Assembly: GCF_030010215.1 (NCBI RefSeq)
Contig: NZ_JASCRR010000001.1
Coordinates: 372,001-436,000 of the forward strand
Length of the DNA: 64,000 nucleotides
From: Tianweitania sp. UT-5YL-CI-8
GTDB taxonomy: Bacteria > Pseudomonadota > Alphaproteobacteria > Rhizobiales > Rhizobiaceae
Direction of reading: 5' to 3'
The notes beneath the pieces were generated by a model that saw only the letters and a program-made list of their open reading frames with translations, was not told the origin of the DNA and ran no database searches. Below, in pieces: positions 9,938 through 17,288 of the stretch (position 1 is the stretch's first letter; each line of letters opens with the position of its first letter). Position numbers and translations under genes: made by a program.

Positions 9938-10713
9938 CCGACACAGCCAAGCCCCGGCGCTCCTTTGCCTTTCTAGTGGCGGCAATTTGCGCCGCGCTAG
10001 CGACTGCTGTGCTGCTGGCCTCTCTGGGTGTCTGGCAGATCGAGCGGCTGCAATGGAAAGAAGCGCTGATTGCACGGGTCGAGCAGCGCGTCGGTGCTGA
10101 GCCGGTCGCGGCGCCGGGTCAAGCTGATTGGAGCGGCCTCAGCCGAGACGACAGCGAATATCTGCGCGTCCGTGTCGAGGGCCGCTTCCTCAACGACCGA
10201 GAGACGCTGACCCAGGCGGTGACGGATCTTGGCGGCGGTTACTGGGTGGTGACGCCGTTCCTGACCGATGCGGGCTTTACAATTCTGGTCAATCGCGGCT
10301 TCGTGCCGCCCGACCGGCGAGACCCTTCCTCGCGGCCCTCTGGCCAGATCGAAGGCCCCGCCAGCCTGACCGGCCTGCTGCGCCTCACCGAGCCAGGCGG
10401 CGGTTTCCTGCGCCACAACGATCCCGCAGCCGACCGCTGGTATTCGCGCGACGTCGAGGCAATCGCCACCAAGCGCGGCCTCGGCCAGACCGCTCCCTAT
10501 TTCATCGATGCCGATGCCACGCCAAACATCGGCGGCTGGCCGGTCGGCGGCCTCACAAAGATCGCGTTCAACAATCACCACCTCATCTATGCCTTTACCT
10601 GGTTCGGCCTGGCCTTGATGGCGCTGGCAGGTGCCTGGATGCTGGTGCGCGACCGGCTCGGCAAAGGGTCTGCGAAAGGCGGCACCGGCCAACACCGGAC
10701 GGTGGTCTCGTGA
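9934..10713 (+). CDS. SURF1 family oxidase assembly protein
   Basis: This 259-residue protein with one N-terminal and one C-terminal membrane helix has SURF1 signatures: LGVWQIERLQWKEALIARVE after the first helix, GGYWVVTPF and FTILVNRGFVP in the periplasmic domain, and NNHHLIYAFTWFGLALMAL at the C-terminus. SURF1 proteins help insert haem into oxidases. The start is GTG 9934 within the cyoD stop (GTGA), so it is part of the cyo operon and probably serves this quinol oxidase. Confidence 0.9.
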   Translation: MTDTAKPRRSFAFLVAAICAALATAVLLASLGVWQIERLQWKEALIARVEQRVGAEPVAAPGQADWSGLSRDDSEYLRVRVEGRFLNDRETLTQAVTDLGGGYWVVTPFLTDAGFTILVNRGFVPPDRRDPSSRPSGQIEGPASLTGLLRLTEPGGGFLRHNDPAADRWYSRDVEAIATKRGLGQTAPYFIDADATPNIGGWPVGGLTKIAFNNHHLIYAFTWFGLALMALAGAWMLVRDRLGKGSAKGGTGQHRTVVS

Positions 10714-10751
10714 CAACGCTTTGCGCGCCTAAGGATGGGCTGGTGTGACCG

Positions 10752-12026
10752 ATGTCGGCACAGGAAACAACCAACCGTAAGAACCTGCTTCTGCTGGTCC
10801 AGCTACGCTGGCTTGCCGTTGTCGGTCAGGTTGTCACGATCCTCATCGTTCATTTCCAGATGGCGGTAGATATTCCCCTCGCCCAGATGGCTGGGATCGT
10901 CATCTTTCTGCTCGTGCTGAACCTTGCGACCTTGCTTCGGCTCAACAGCAAACGCGATGTCACCCAGGCTGAGCTATTTATCGAACTCATCCTCGATGTC
11001 GCGGCACTGACCGGGCAACTCTATTTGAGCGGTGGCGCGGCCAACCCCTTCGTCTCGCTCTATCTGCTGCAGATCACTCTGGGCTCGACCTTGCTCGACA
11101 CCAGGTCGACATGGGCTTTGGTCGCGTTTGCCAGTCTATGCTTTCTGCTGCTGATGCGCTTCAATCAACCCTTAGTTTTGCCCGGCCTGGAAGATGGCGG
11201 GTTTCTGACCCGCTATATTCAAGGTGCGTTCGTCAGCTTCCTGCTCGCTGCGATCCTGCTCGTTCTGTTCATCACTCGGATCTCGAGAAATCTGCGCGAG
11301 CGCGACGCGCATCTGGCCAACCTGCGGCAGCAATCCGCAGAGGAGGACCATATCGTTCGCATGGGGCTTCTCGCTTCCGGTGCGGCGCATGAGCTGGGCA
11401 CGCCGCTTGCGACTGTCTCGGTCATCCTCAACGACTGGCGGCGCATGCCCAAACTCAAGAAGGATGCCGAACTCACCGAGGACATCCGCGAGATGCAGGC
11501 GCAGCTCGACCGCTGCAAGCAGATCGTCACTGGCATCCTCATGTCCTCCGGCGAAACGCGTGGCGAAGGAACAATTCGCACCACGATACGTGACTTTTTC
11601 GACGAGATGGTGCTAGATTGGCTCGCCAGCCGGTCGCCCGCGACGTTCGACTATAACAACGTCCTCGTTCCAGACACTGCCATCGTTTTCGATGCGGCAC
11701 TGAAGCAGGTCGTTTTCAATCTGTTCGACAACGCGTTCGAGGCTTCGCCCGATTGGGTGGGCCTGTCCGTCACCCGGCAGGAGGACAAGCTGGTCATTTC
11801 CGTCAGGGATGCGGGTCCGGGGTTCAGCCCGGAAATGCTGGACTCGCTGGGGACGCCCTATCAGTCGAGCAAGAATAGACCGGGCAGCGGACTTGGCCTG
11901 TTCCTCGTCGTGAACGCGGTGCGAAAACTCGGAGGAACCGTGGCCGCGGCGAACAATCCAACCAAGGGTGCGTCCGTGACCTTGACGCTCCCGCTGACAA
12001 CCTTGGCGCCCGAGGGACTTGCATGA
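10752..12026 (+). CDS. actS: Redox sensor histidine kinase ActS/RegB family
   Basis: A 424-residue membrane histidine kinase with six N-terminal hydrophobic segments. Two hallmarks of RegB/PrrB/ActS are present: the ubiquinone-associated GGAANPF motif at residues 94-100 and a conserved redox-box cysteine, Cys255, in QLDRCKQIV. The phosphoacceptor is His213 in AAHELGTPLA; the ATPase domain shows N-box LFDNAFEAS and G-boxes RDAGPGFSP and GSGLGLFL. It senses quinone and thiol redox state and phosphorylates ActR. Location directly after cyoABCD-SURF1 suggests control of terminal oxidase genes, as known for the family. It overlaps actR by four bases. Confidence 0.93.
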   Translation: MSAQETTNRKNLLLLVQLRWLAVVGQVVTILIVHFQMAVDIPLAQMAGIVIFLLVLNLATLLRLNSKRDVTQAELFIELILDVAALTGQLYLSGGAANPFVSLYLLQITLGSTLLDTRSTWALVAFASLCFLLLMRFNQPLVLPGLEDGGFLTRYIQGAFVSFLLAAILLVLFITRISRNLRERDAHLANLRQQSAEEDHIVRMGLLASGAAHELGTPLATVSVILNDWRRMPKLKKDAELTEDIREMQAQLDRCKQIVTGILMSSGETRGEGTIRTTIRDFFDEMVLDWLASRSPATFDYNNVLVPDTAIVFDAALKQVVFNLFDNAFEASPDWVGLSVTRQEDKLVISVRDAGPGFSPEMLDSLGTPYQSSKNRPGSGLGLFLVVNAVRKLGGTVAAANNPTKGASVTLTLPLTTLAPEGLA

Positions 12027-12556
12027 CGAACGACCGCCCTTTGCTGATCCTGGAAGACGATGCCGCCTTTGCGCGCACGCTGAAACGCTCGTTCGAGCGG
12101 CGCGGTTATGAAGTGCTGGTCTGCGAAGGGCTGGAACAGCTCTCCGAAACGTTGAAGAACAACAGGCCAGGCTATGCGGTCGTCGACCTGAAGCTGGGCT
12201 CGGGTTCGGGGCTCAAGGGCGTCAAGATGCTGCATGAACTTGACCCTGAAATGCGTATTGTCGTGCTGACCGGATTCGCCAGCATTGCCACCGCCGTCGA
12301 AGCGATCAAGCTGGGCGCATCCCACTATCTTGCGAAGCCCGCCAATACCGACGACATCGAAGCCGCCTTCGGCAAGTCCAGTGGCGATGCCGAAGTGCCG
12401 CTGACCAAGCGCCAAACCTCGATCAAGGTGTTGGAATGGGAGCGCATCCACGAAACGCTGGTCGAAAACGACTTCAATATCTCCGCGACCGCGCGCCATC
12501 TCGGCATGCATCGCAGGACCCTTGCCCGAAAGCTGGAGAAGCGCCGCATCAGTTGA
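12023..12556 (+). CDS. actR: Redox response regulator ActR/RegA family
   Basis: A 177-residue response regulator. The receiver domain has acidic residues EDD at 11-13, phosphoacceptor Asp55 in AVVDLKLGSGSG, Thr in VVLTGFAS and Lys105 in YLAKPAN. A short linker leads to a Fis-type helix-turn-helix (NISATARHLGMHRRTLARKL), which is nearly invariant in RegA/PrrA/ActR. It controls respiration, carbon and nitrogen fixation genes according to redox in other alphaproteobacteria. It is translationally coupled to actS by ATGA. Confidence 0.95.
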   Translation: MTNDRPLLILEDDAAFARTLKRSFERRGYEVLVCEGLEQLSETLKNNRPGYAVVDLKLGSGSGLKGVKMLHELDPEMRIVVLTGFASIATAVEAIKLGASHYLAKPANTDDIEAAFGKSSGDAEVPLTKRQTSIKVLEWERIHETLVENDFNISATARHLGMHRRTLARKLEKRRIS

Positions 12557-12614
12557 TACTCGCGCAAGCCGTCTCTTTAAATGCTTCCATGCGCGTTGGC
12601 CGGCAAGCCCAACC

Positions 12615-13115
12615 TCAACGGGACCTGTTTAGCTTTTCGTAGCGTTTGACGAGCCGTTCGCGCTTCAGCCGCGACAGGCGCTGCAGCCAAAAAATGCCGT
12701 CGAGCTGGTCGATCTCATGCTGGTGGCAGACCGAGCGCAGACCCTCCGCCTCTTCTGTTTTCTCGACGCCGTCCATATCCTGATAGACGATTCGCACGGA
12801 AGCATTGCGCTCGATCTCTTCGACGACGCCGGGCATCGAGACGCTGCCTTCTCGATGACGGATAAGCGCTTCGGACCGCCAGACGATGCGGGGATTGACA
12901 TAGGTCTGGACACCATCGGCAGCCGAAAGCTCCAAAACCACGACCCGCTTGAGCGCGCCGATATGCGGACCGGTGATACCGATACCGGGTGCTGCGCGCA
13001 TCGTATCGAGCAGATCGGACGCAAGCTCGCACAAACGGGCATCGAAAACTGTCACCGGCTCCGCGACCAGCCGCAGGCGTGGATCTGGATATGTGACGAT
13101 GGTCCGGGCTGTCAT
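12615..13115 (-). CDS. Peptide deformylase-like protein lacking metal ligands
   Basis: A 166-residue protein of the peptide deformylase fold: YPDPRLRLVAEPV N-terminus, motif 1 GIGITGPH (residues 44-51), motif 2 EGSVS (89-93) and motif 3 HEIDQ (133-137). In active enzymes these read GxGxAAxQ, EGCxS and HExDH. The metal-binding Cys is therefore Ser91 and the second His is Gln137, so the enzyme is probably inactive. Similar deformylase-like proteins are known in rhizobia and Brucella. ATG 13115 follows AAGGGAG; an upstream start at 13154 is less likely. Function unknown; convergent with actR. Confidence 0.85.
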   Translation of the reverse strand: MTARTIVTYPDPRLRLVAEPVTVFDARLCELASDLLDTMRAAPGIGITGPHIGALKRVVVLELSAADGVQTYVNPRIVWRSEALIRHREGSVSMPGVVEEIERNASVRIVYQDMDGVEKTEEAEGLRSVCHQHEIDQLDGIFWLQRLSRLKRERLVKRYEKLNRSR

Positions 13116-13193
13116 CGGCTCCCTTAAGAACAAGTGCGTCGTTACGCCGATCACGTTCCGGTAAACGTCCGCACACCGGCTTGTGATTCAAGC

Positions 13194-13209
13194 GCTTCTT
13201 TAAAGAAGC
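13194..13209. repeat. 16-bp perfect palindrome upstream of the DUF1344 gene
   Basis: GCTTCTTTAAAGAAGC is fully self-complementary and lies 79 nt upstream of the small exported protein gene. It could be an operator or a leader hairpin. No known box is recognised. Confidence 0.35.
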
Positions 13210-13287
13210 TTCGGAGCGCATACCTGTTGTTGTGACGGCAAGCAAACTTTGGAGTTTACTCCGTCCAGACAAAAGGATTTTTCAGTC

Positions 13288-13527
13288 ATGAAAAAGTTAG
13301 CCCTTACCATCGCTTCACTGGCTCTTCTCGGCGGCACGGCCTTTGCTGCCGTGCCTCTCAGCGGAACCGTGAAAAGCTTCAACCAGGAAGCCCGCGTGAT
13401 CACCTTCACCAATGGCGAAAGCGTGACTGTTCCGCTCGACGTCGCCATCCCCGCAGGCCTGCACGCAGGCGGTCACGCCTCGGTCGACTTCTCGCACGGC
13501 CAGGTCGAGACAGTTTTCCTCCGCTGA
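13288..13527 (+). CDS. Small exported protein, DUF1344-like
   Basis: A 79-residue protein with a signal peptide (MKKLALTIASLALLGGTAFA, cleavage after AFA) and a mature part of about 59 residues predicted as small beta-rich (VPLSGTVKSFNQEARVITF, ESVTVPLDVAIPAG). The pattern of a short periplasmic OB-like protein with a G-x-V-K-S-F/Y start resembles DUF1344 proteins of rhizobia. ATG 13288 is preceded by AAAGGA. An in-frame start at 13249 would bury the signal peptide. It is a single-gene unit ending in a strong terminator. Function unknown. Confidence 0.75.
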   Translation: MKKLALTIASLALLGGTAFAAVPLSGTVKSFNQEARVITFTNGESVTVPLDVAIPAGLHAGGHASVDFSHGQVETVFLR

Positions 13528-13557
13528 AGCTTAGTCAGCTTTAAGGCTTCGGAAAAG

Positions 13558-13587
13558 GCCCGTGCTGCCAGGTAGCGCGGGCTTTTT
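13558..13587 (+). terminator. Rho-independent terminator of the DUF1344 gene
   Basis: A 9-bp stem (GCCCGTGCT against AGCGCGGGC, one G-T pair) with a 7-nt loop is followed at once by TTTTT. This is the clearest intrinsic terminator in the window. It also lies just before the convergent stop of the next gene. Confidence 0.88.
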
Positions 13588-13595
13588 CGTGACTG

Positions 13596-14456
13596 CTATC
13601 GCGACCATACATTGGTCTGCAGCAGATAATCGCGTGTCGAGCGGTCGAGCGGATAGACCATCATGCCGTCCCGCCCGAACCACTTGTTGTAGATCTCCAT
13701 GTAGCGGCCGCGATAGTCAGCAAGGCCGCTGGTCAGGCCGACGATGGTCTGGTTAACGAAGTCCCGCCATTCGCTGTCGTTCTGCGGCAGAATGCAGGCC
13801 ATGGCTTCGTTGCTCAGCGGCTCGGTTCTCGGCAACAAAACCACACTTCGGGTGGGCTCGAGCTTGCGGGCCAGACCGAGCAGGATGATGCCGATGTTGG
13901 AAACGCCCTGGATTTCCCCACGGTTGAGCGCGGCAAAGGCATCGTCCATCGTCGGATAGGGTTTCGTCACGATGCCCGGCATCGCTTCTTCCAAAATAGC
14001 CGCCGTCGTCGTGCCTTCGGCAATGCCCACCACCATGTCCTTGATATCGGGCGTTTTGCGCAAGGTTTCGCGATAGGCCAGGATGCGGGTGCCGTCTCGG
14101 AAGAACGGTATCGAAAAATCGATGGTCTTTTCGCGCTGCCACGTGGGCGTGGTGATCTCGCAGACGATATCGAGTTCTCCGGCCTCGACAAGCTGCAGCC
14201 GGTTGGACGGTGTGACGATGGAGAGTTCGAGCCTGACAGGCTTGCCGAGCCGCGCTTCGGTGGCGGCGCGGATTTCCTCCAGCAGATCGACGGAGAACCC
14301 TTGCGGTGTGCCGTCCGCTCCACGGAAGGCGAATGGCACGGCATCGGCGCGTGTGCCGGCACGGATGACGCCGCTCTCGGCAATTCGCTGAAGCTCGGTC
14401 GCCTGTACGCCGAACGAAGACAACAGACAGGCTGCAGCGACGATCAGCGCCCTCAT
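13596..14456 (-). CDS. Periplasmic binding protein, polar amino acid type (family 3)
   Basis: A 286-residue exported protein with signal peptide MRALIVAAACLLSSFGVQA and family 3 fold: LQRIAESGVIRAGTRADAVPF, GFSVDLLEEI, RLQLVEAGELDIVCEITTPTWQRE. It would bind an amino acid or similar ligand. I chose ATG 14456 (GGAAGG just upstream) over 14489. It is transcribed divergently from a second binding-protein domain fused to a permease, with 111 nt between, so the cluster has two family 3 binding domains. No ATPase gene is near. It may feed ligand information to the partner-switching operon. Confidence 0.85.
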   Translation of the reverse strand: MRALIVAAACLLSSFGVQATELQRIAESGVIRAGTRADAVPFAFRGADGTPQGFSVDLLEEIRAATEARLGKPVRLELSIVTPSNRLQLVEAGELDIVCEITTPTWQREKTIDFSIPFFRDGTRILAYRETLRKTPDIKDMVVGIAEGTTTAAILEEAMPGIVTKPYPTMDDAFAALNRGEIQGVSNIGIILLGLARKLEPTRSVVLLPRTEPLSNEAMACILPQNDSEWRDFVNQTIVGLTSGLADYRGRYMEIYNKWFGRDGMMVYPLDRSTRDYLLQTNVWSR

Positions 14457-14567
14457 GCCCTTCCTATGTGTCACCACCCAACCTTTCATAGTCGTTGAAG
14501 CGAAATCGCTGTCACTGTGGGGCTTATTTGTTCATAAATTACGTAAGATATTCAAACCAGTTCGAAC

Positions 14568-16151
14568 TTGGACAAGACGGATCGTCCTGTGCCTCTTTTT
14601 TCGTCGGCCCCCGCCTTCTGGCTGATCGCGATCCTATGCTTTCTCGTCGTGCAGCCAGCGCGAGCGGACGCGCTTGCAGACATCAAAGCCAGAGGCGAAC
14701 TCGTGGCCGGCGTCAAGGCCGATTACCAGCCTTTCGGCTATCGCGACCGCCAGGGCAACATCGTTGGTTTCGATGCGGATGTCGCTGCCGGCCTGGCGGA
14801 AACCCTCGGCGTTCCGGTGCGGCTGGTGCCGGTGACGAGTTCAAACCGCCTGCAGAAACTGGCCGCGGGCGATGTCGATGTGGTCGTGGCGACGCTGGGC
14901 GATACAATAGACCGCCGCCGCCTCGTCCGAATGATCGAGCCGGGATATTACGGTGGCGGCGCCAGCATCCTCGTGCTGGAAGACAGCCCGATCCGCGCCT
15001 GGAGCGACATTGCCGGCAAGCCGCTCTGCGCGGTTCAAGGAGCGCTGTGGAACAGGCTCGCCGCAACGCGTCTGCTCGCCGACATCAGGGCATTCGCCAA
15101 CACCCGCGACGCCGAGCTTGCCTTGCGCGAACGCAACTGCGCCGGCTGGCTTTATGACGAGGCAGCACTTCAGCATGCGCTCACCAGTGGCGCATGGCCG
15201 AACTATCGGCTGCTGCCGGCCGATTTCGTCTCGCCATGGGCCATTGCGGTGGCCTCTGATGGGCCATTGGCCGACCAGTTCGACCAGACTGTCGCCGGCT
15301 GGCTGCGCGACGGGCATCTCAAGGCGCTGGAAGCCAAATGGCGCCTGCCGCCCGCCGCCTATCTCCAGGATGCTGGCGCACTCTGGTCGAAGCGTGATGA
15401 CGATGGGCAGTGGCACTGCAGACGCGACGCCGATGGACGCTGGACCGCCGATTGCCGCGATCTCGATCTGATCGAGGCGCAGGACCTGCAGGGCTTTGGC
15501 GCCATCGTCCTGAGTTTGCGCGACCGCTTCGGCGTTGACTTGACCGCATTCTACGACCCCTATGGCCGCGATCTTTTCCTCAAGGCGCTGCTGACAACCT
15601 GCATCCTCGCCATATCGGTGATCGCCGGCAGCCTTCTGGTCGGCTTCGGTGGGGCGGCGCTGTTGCGCATGCGCATCCCCGGCCTGACGCAACTGATAGC
15701 GACCATGCTCACGGTGTTGCGCATGACACCGCCCTTGCTGCAGCTCTATCTGGTCTTCTTCGGCATTGGCGGCTTGCTGGCGACGCATGGCTTCAGCCTG
15801 AATGCCATGATCGTCGCAATCGCTGTTTTGTCGCTCTATGCGGGCGCGGCAAATGCCGTCACTCTTGCGGACGCATCCGCAACCATCGCCGCTAACGCAA
15901 CGGACCGGCGCCGTCGCATCGCCGTGCTTGCCTATCCCGCGGTGATGGGAAGTTGCATCAACATCGTCAAGGCAACCGCCATGGCCAGCGCTATTGCCGT
16001 TCCCGAACTGGTCTACGCCAGCACCACTATCATTGCCGACTACGGCAATGGCGGTGTGATGATGAACATCCTGCTCGCCTGCTATGTCGCCACCGTCCTG
16101 GTCGTCGTGCAAGGCTTCAAGCTGTTCGAACGAAAGGTGCTGCAGCGGTGA
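14568..16151 (+). CDS. Fused periplasmic binding protein and ABC permease (polar amino acid type)
   Basis: A 527-residue fusion. Residues about 35-260 are a family 3 binding domain (LADIKARGELVAGVKADYQPFGYRD, GFDADVAAGLAETLGVPVRL) behind a signal/anchor segment. Residues about 320-527 form a HisM/GlnP-type permease with several helices and the conserved end IVKATAMASAIAVPEL. The loop that should contact an ATPase (LADASATIAANATDRRRRIAVLAYP) lacks the usual Glu and Gly of the EAA motif. The start is non-ATG: TTG 14568 or GTG 14589. It overlaps the next permease by GTGA. It starts an operon that ends in a SpoIIE-type phosphatase. Confidence 0.85.
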   Translation: MDKTDRPVPLFSSAPAFWLIAILCFLVVQPARADALADIKARGELVAGVKADYQPFGYRDRQGNIVGFDADVAAGLAETLGVPVRLVPVTSSNRLQKLAAGDVDVVVATLGDTIDRRRLVRMIEPGYYGGGASILVLEDSPIRAWSDIAGKPLCAVQGALWNRLAATRLLADIRAFANTRDAELALRERNCAGWLYDEAALQHALTSGAWPNYRLLPADFVSPWAIAVASDGPLADQFDQTVAGWLRDGHLKALEAKWRLPPAAYLQDAGALWSKRDDDGQWHCRRDADGRWTADCRDLDLIEAQDLQGFGAIVLSLRDRFGVDLTAFYDPYGRDLFLKALLTTCILAISVIAGSLLVGFGGAALLRMRIPGLTQLIATMLTVLRMTPPLLQLYLVFFGIGGLLATHGFSLNAMIVAIAVLSLYAGAANAVTLADASATIAANATDRRRRIAVLAYPAVMGSCINIVKATAMASAIAVPELVYASTTIIADYGNGGVMMNILLACYVATVLVVVQGFKLFERKVLQR

Positions 16152-16837
16152 GCATGCCCGAGGTCTTCACCATGCTGTGGATCTGGACACCGTTCCTGGC
16201 AGGCGGCTTCCTGTGGAACATCCTGATATCGGCCGCCACCATGGCCATCGGCACTCCGCTGGGCTACGGGCTTGCGAGGCTTCGGCTGTCGGGCTGGCGG
16301 CTTGGGCGCTTCCTGACGGCGGCGGCACGTTTGCCGCCGACCTTCGTGCTGATCTACTATCTCGCTTATGTCCTGCCTACCGAGATCTCCATCGGCGGTG
16401 TGTCGCTGGAGATCGCAGGCTGGATCAAGGCGTCGCTGGCACTTTCGGTCGCCGTCGCCGGCTTCGTTTCCGACAATGCGCTTTCGGCCATCCGGCACCA
16501 CCGGCGCGGCGAAACCGTCGAGGCGTTTTATTTCATCCCCGCATGGACGACCTATTTCCTCATCATCGTCATGGCTTCGTCCACCGCGTCGGTCATCGGC
16601 GTGCCCGAAATCGTGCAGCGCGCGAACACTGTGATTGCCGCCGTTGGCGATCCGCGCGCGACGCTGTGGGTCTATATCTATACGATGCTGTGGTTTCTGA
16701 TGTTCTGCTGGCCGCTCAGCCGGCTGATGAACTATGCCCGCGCTCGGCTAAGCCGGTTTGCTGGCCATAGACCGCGCGAGGATACTGACCCGATTGCGCA
16801 GATGGCTGGGCCGATGATCGTGCAGGAGGAAAAATAG
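16148..16837 (+). CDS. ABC permease-like membrane protein (polar amino acid type)
   Basis: A 229-residue partner permease with about five hydrophobic segments. The region before the last helices (NALSAIRHHRRGETVEAFYFIPAW) sits where the EAA loop belongs but the consensus is degenerate, while the following MASSTASVIGVPEI is typical. The GTG start at 16148 lies inside the upstream stop (GTGA) and has AAAGG 9 nt upstream; ATG 16154 is an alternative. It would dimerise with the fused permease. No ABC ATPase gene is adjacent; a GHKL kinase follows after 1 nt. Confidence 0.8.
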   Translation: MSMPEVFTMLWIWTPFLAGGFLWNILISAATMAIGTPLGYGLARLRLSGWRLGRFLTAAARLPPTFVLIYYLAYVLPTEISIGGVSLEIAGWIKASLALSVAVAGFVSDNALSAIRHHRRGETVEAFYFIPAWTTYFLIIVMASSTASVIGVPEIVQRANTVIAAVGDPRATLWVYIYTMLWFLMFCWPLSRLMNYARARLSRFAGHRPREDTDPIAQMAGPMIVQEEK

Positions 16838-16838
16838 A

Positions 16839-17288
16839 ATGGTTCCTGACACCGAGGTGGTAAGCCGTTTCCAGGTTCCCGCGACGCTGGACGCCGTCGG
16901 CGCGATCCAGGCGGCGGTCGAGGAGGCTGCGGAAGATGTGCTGGCGCCGGCCGCGATGTTCAAACTGACCATGTCGATCGAGGAGTTGGTTACCAATATC
17001 GTCACCTACGGCAAGGCGGAGGGAACGGACATCGGTGTTGTCATCACGGTGGGCAAAGACCGGCTATCCGTTGAACTGGATGATGCCGGCGTTGCCTTCG
17101 ACCCCTTTCATCAGGCGCCGGAGCCCAGGCTGAACCAATCCGTCGAGGATCGGGCGGTCGGTGGCTTGGGTGTTTTTCTCGTGCGCGAAATGATCGATGA
17201 GGTCGCCTATCATCGCAGCGCCGAGCGCAACCATATCCGGCTGGTCATGCTGAGACCCACCGCCAAGACCGACGGAGCCGCACAATGA
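16839..17288 (+). CDS. RsbW-like serine kinase / anti-sigma regulatory factor
   Basis: A 149-residue GHKL-fold ATPase of the anti-sigma factor kinase group. All three ATP motifs are intact: N-box Glu49 and Asn53 in SIEELVTNIV, G1 box DDAGVAFDP at 81-89, and G2 box GGLGVFLVRE at 108-117. Such proteins bind either a sigma factor or a STAS-domain antagonist and phosphorylate the antagonist on serine. It overlaps the phosphatase gene by ATGA and lies 1 nt after the permease gene. The antagonist partner is probably the STAS protein at 19238-19564. The final target is not evident here. Confidence 0.9.
   Translation: MVPDTEVVSRFQVPATLDAVGAIQAAVEEAAEDVLAPAAMFKLTMSIEELVTNIVTYGKAEGTDIGVVITVGKDRLSVELDDAGVAFDPFHQAPEPRLNQSVEDRAVGGLGVFLVREMIDEVAYHRSAERNHIRLVMLRPTAKTDGAAQ

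Noticed and set aside
10710-10748. 12-codon mini-ORF starting at GTG in the SURF1 stop, ahead of actS
   Set aside because: It could be a leader peptide, but it has no distinguishing composition or attenuator-like structure, and chance overlap is likely.
14841-16112. 423-codon minus-strand frame
   Set aside because: It is antisense to the binding-protein/permease fusion, and its low-hydrophobicity, Asp/His/Gln-rich translation is typical of a shadow in GC-rich DNA.
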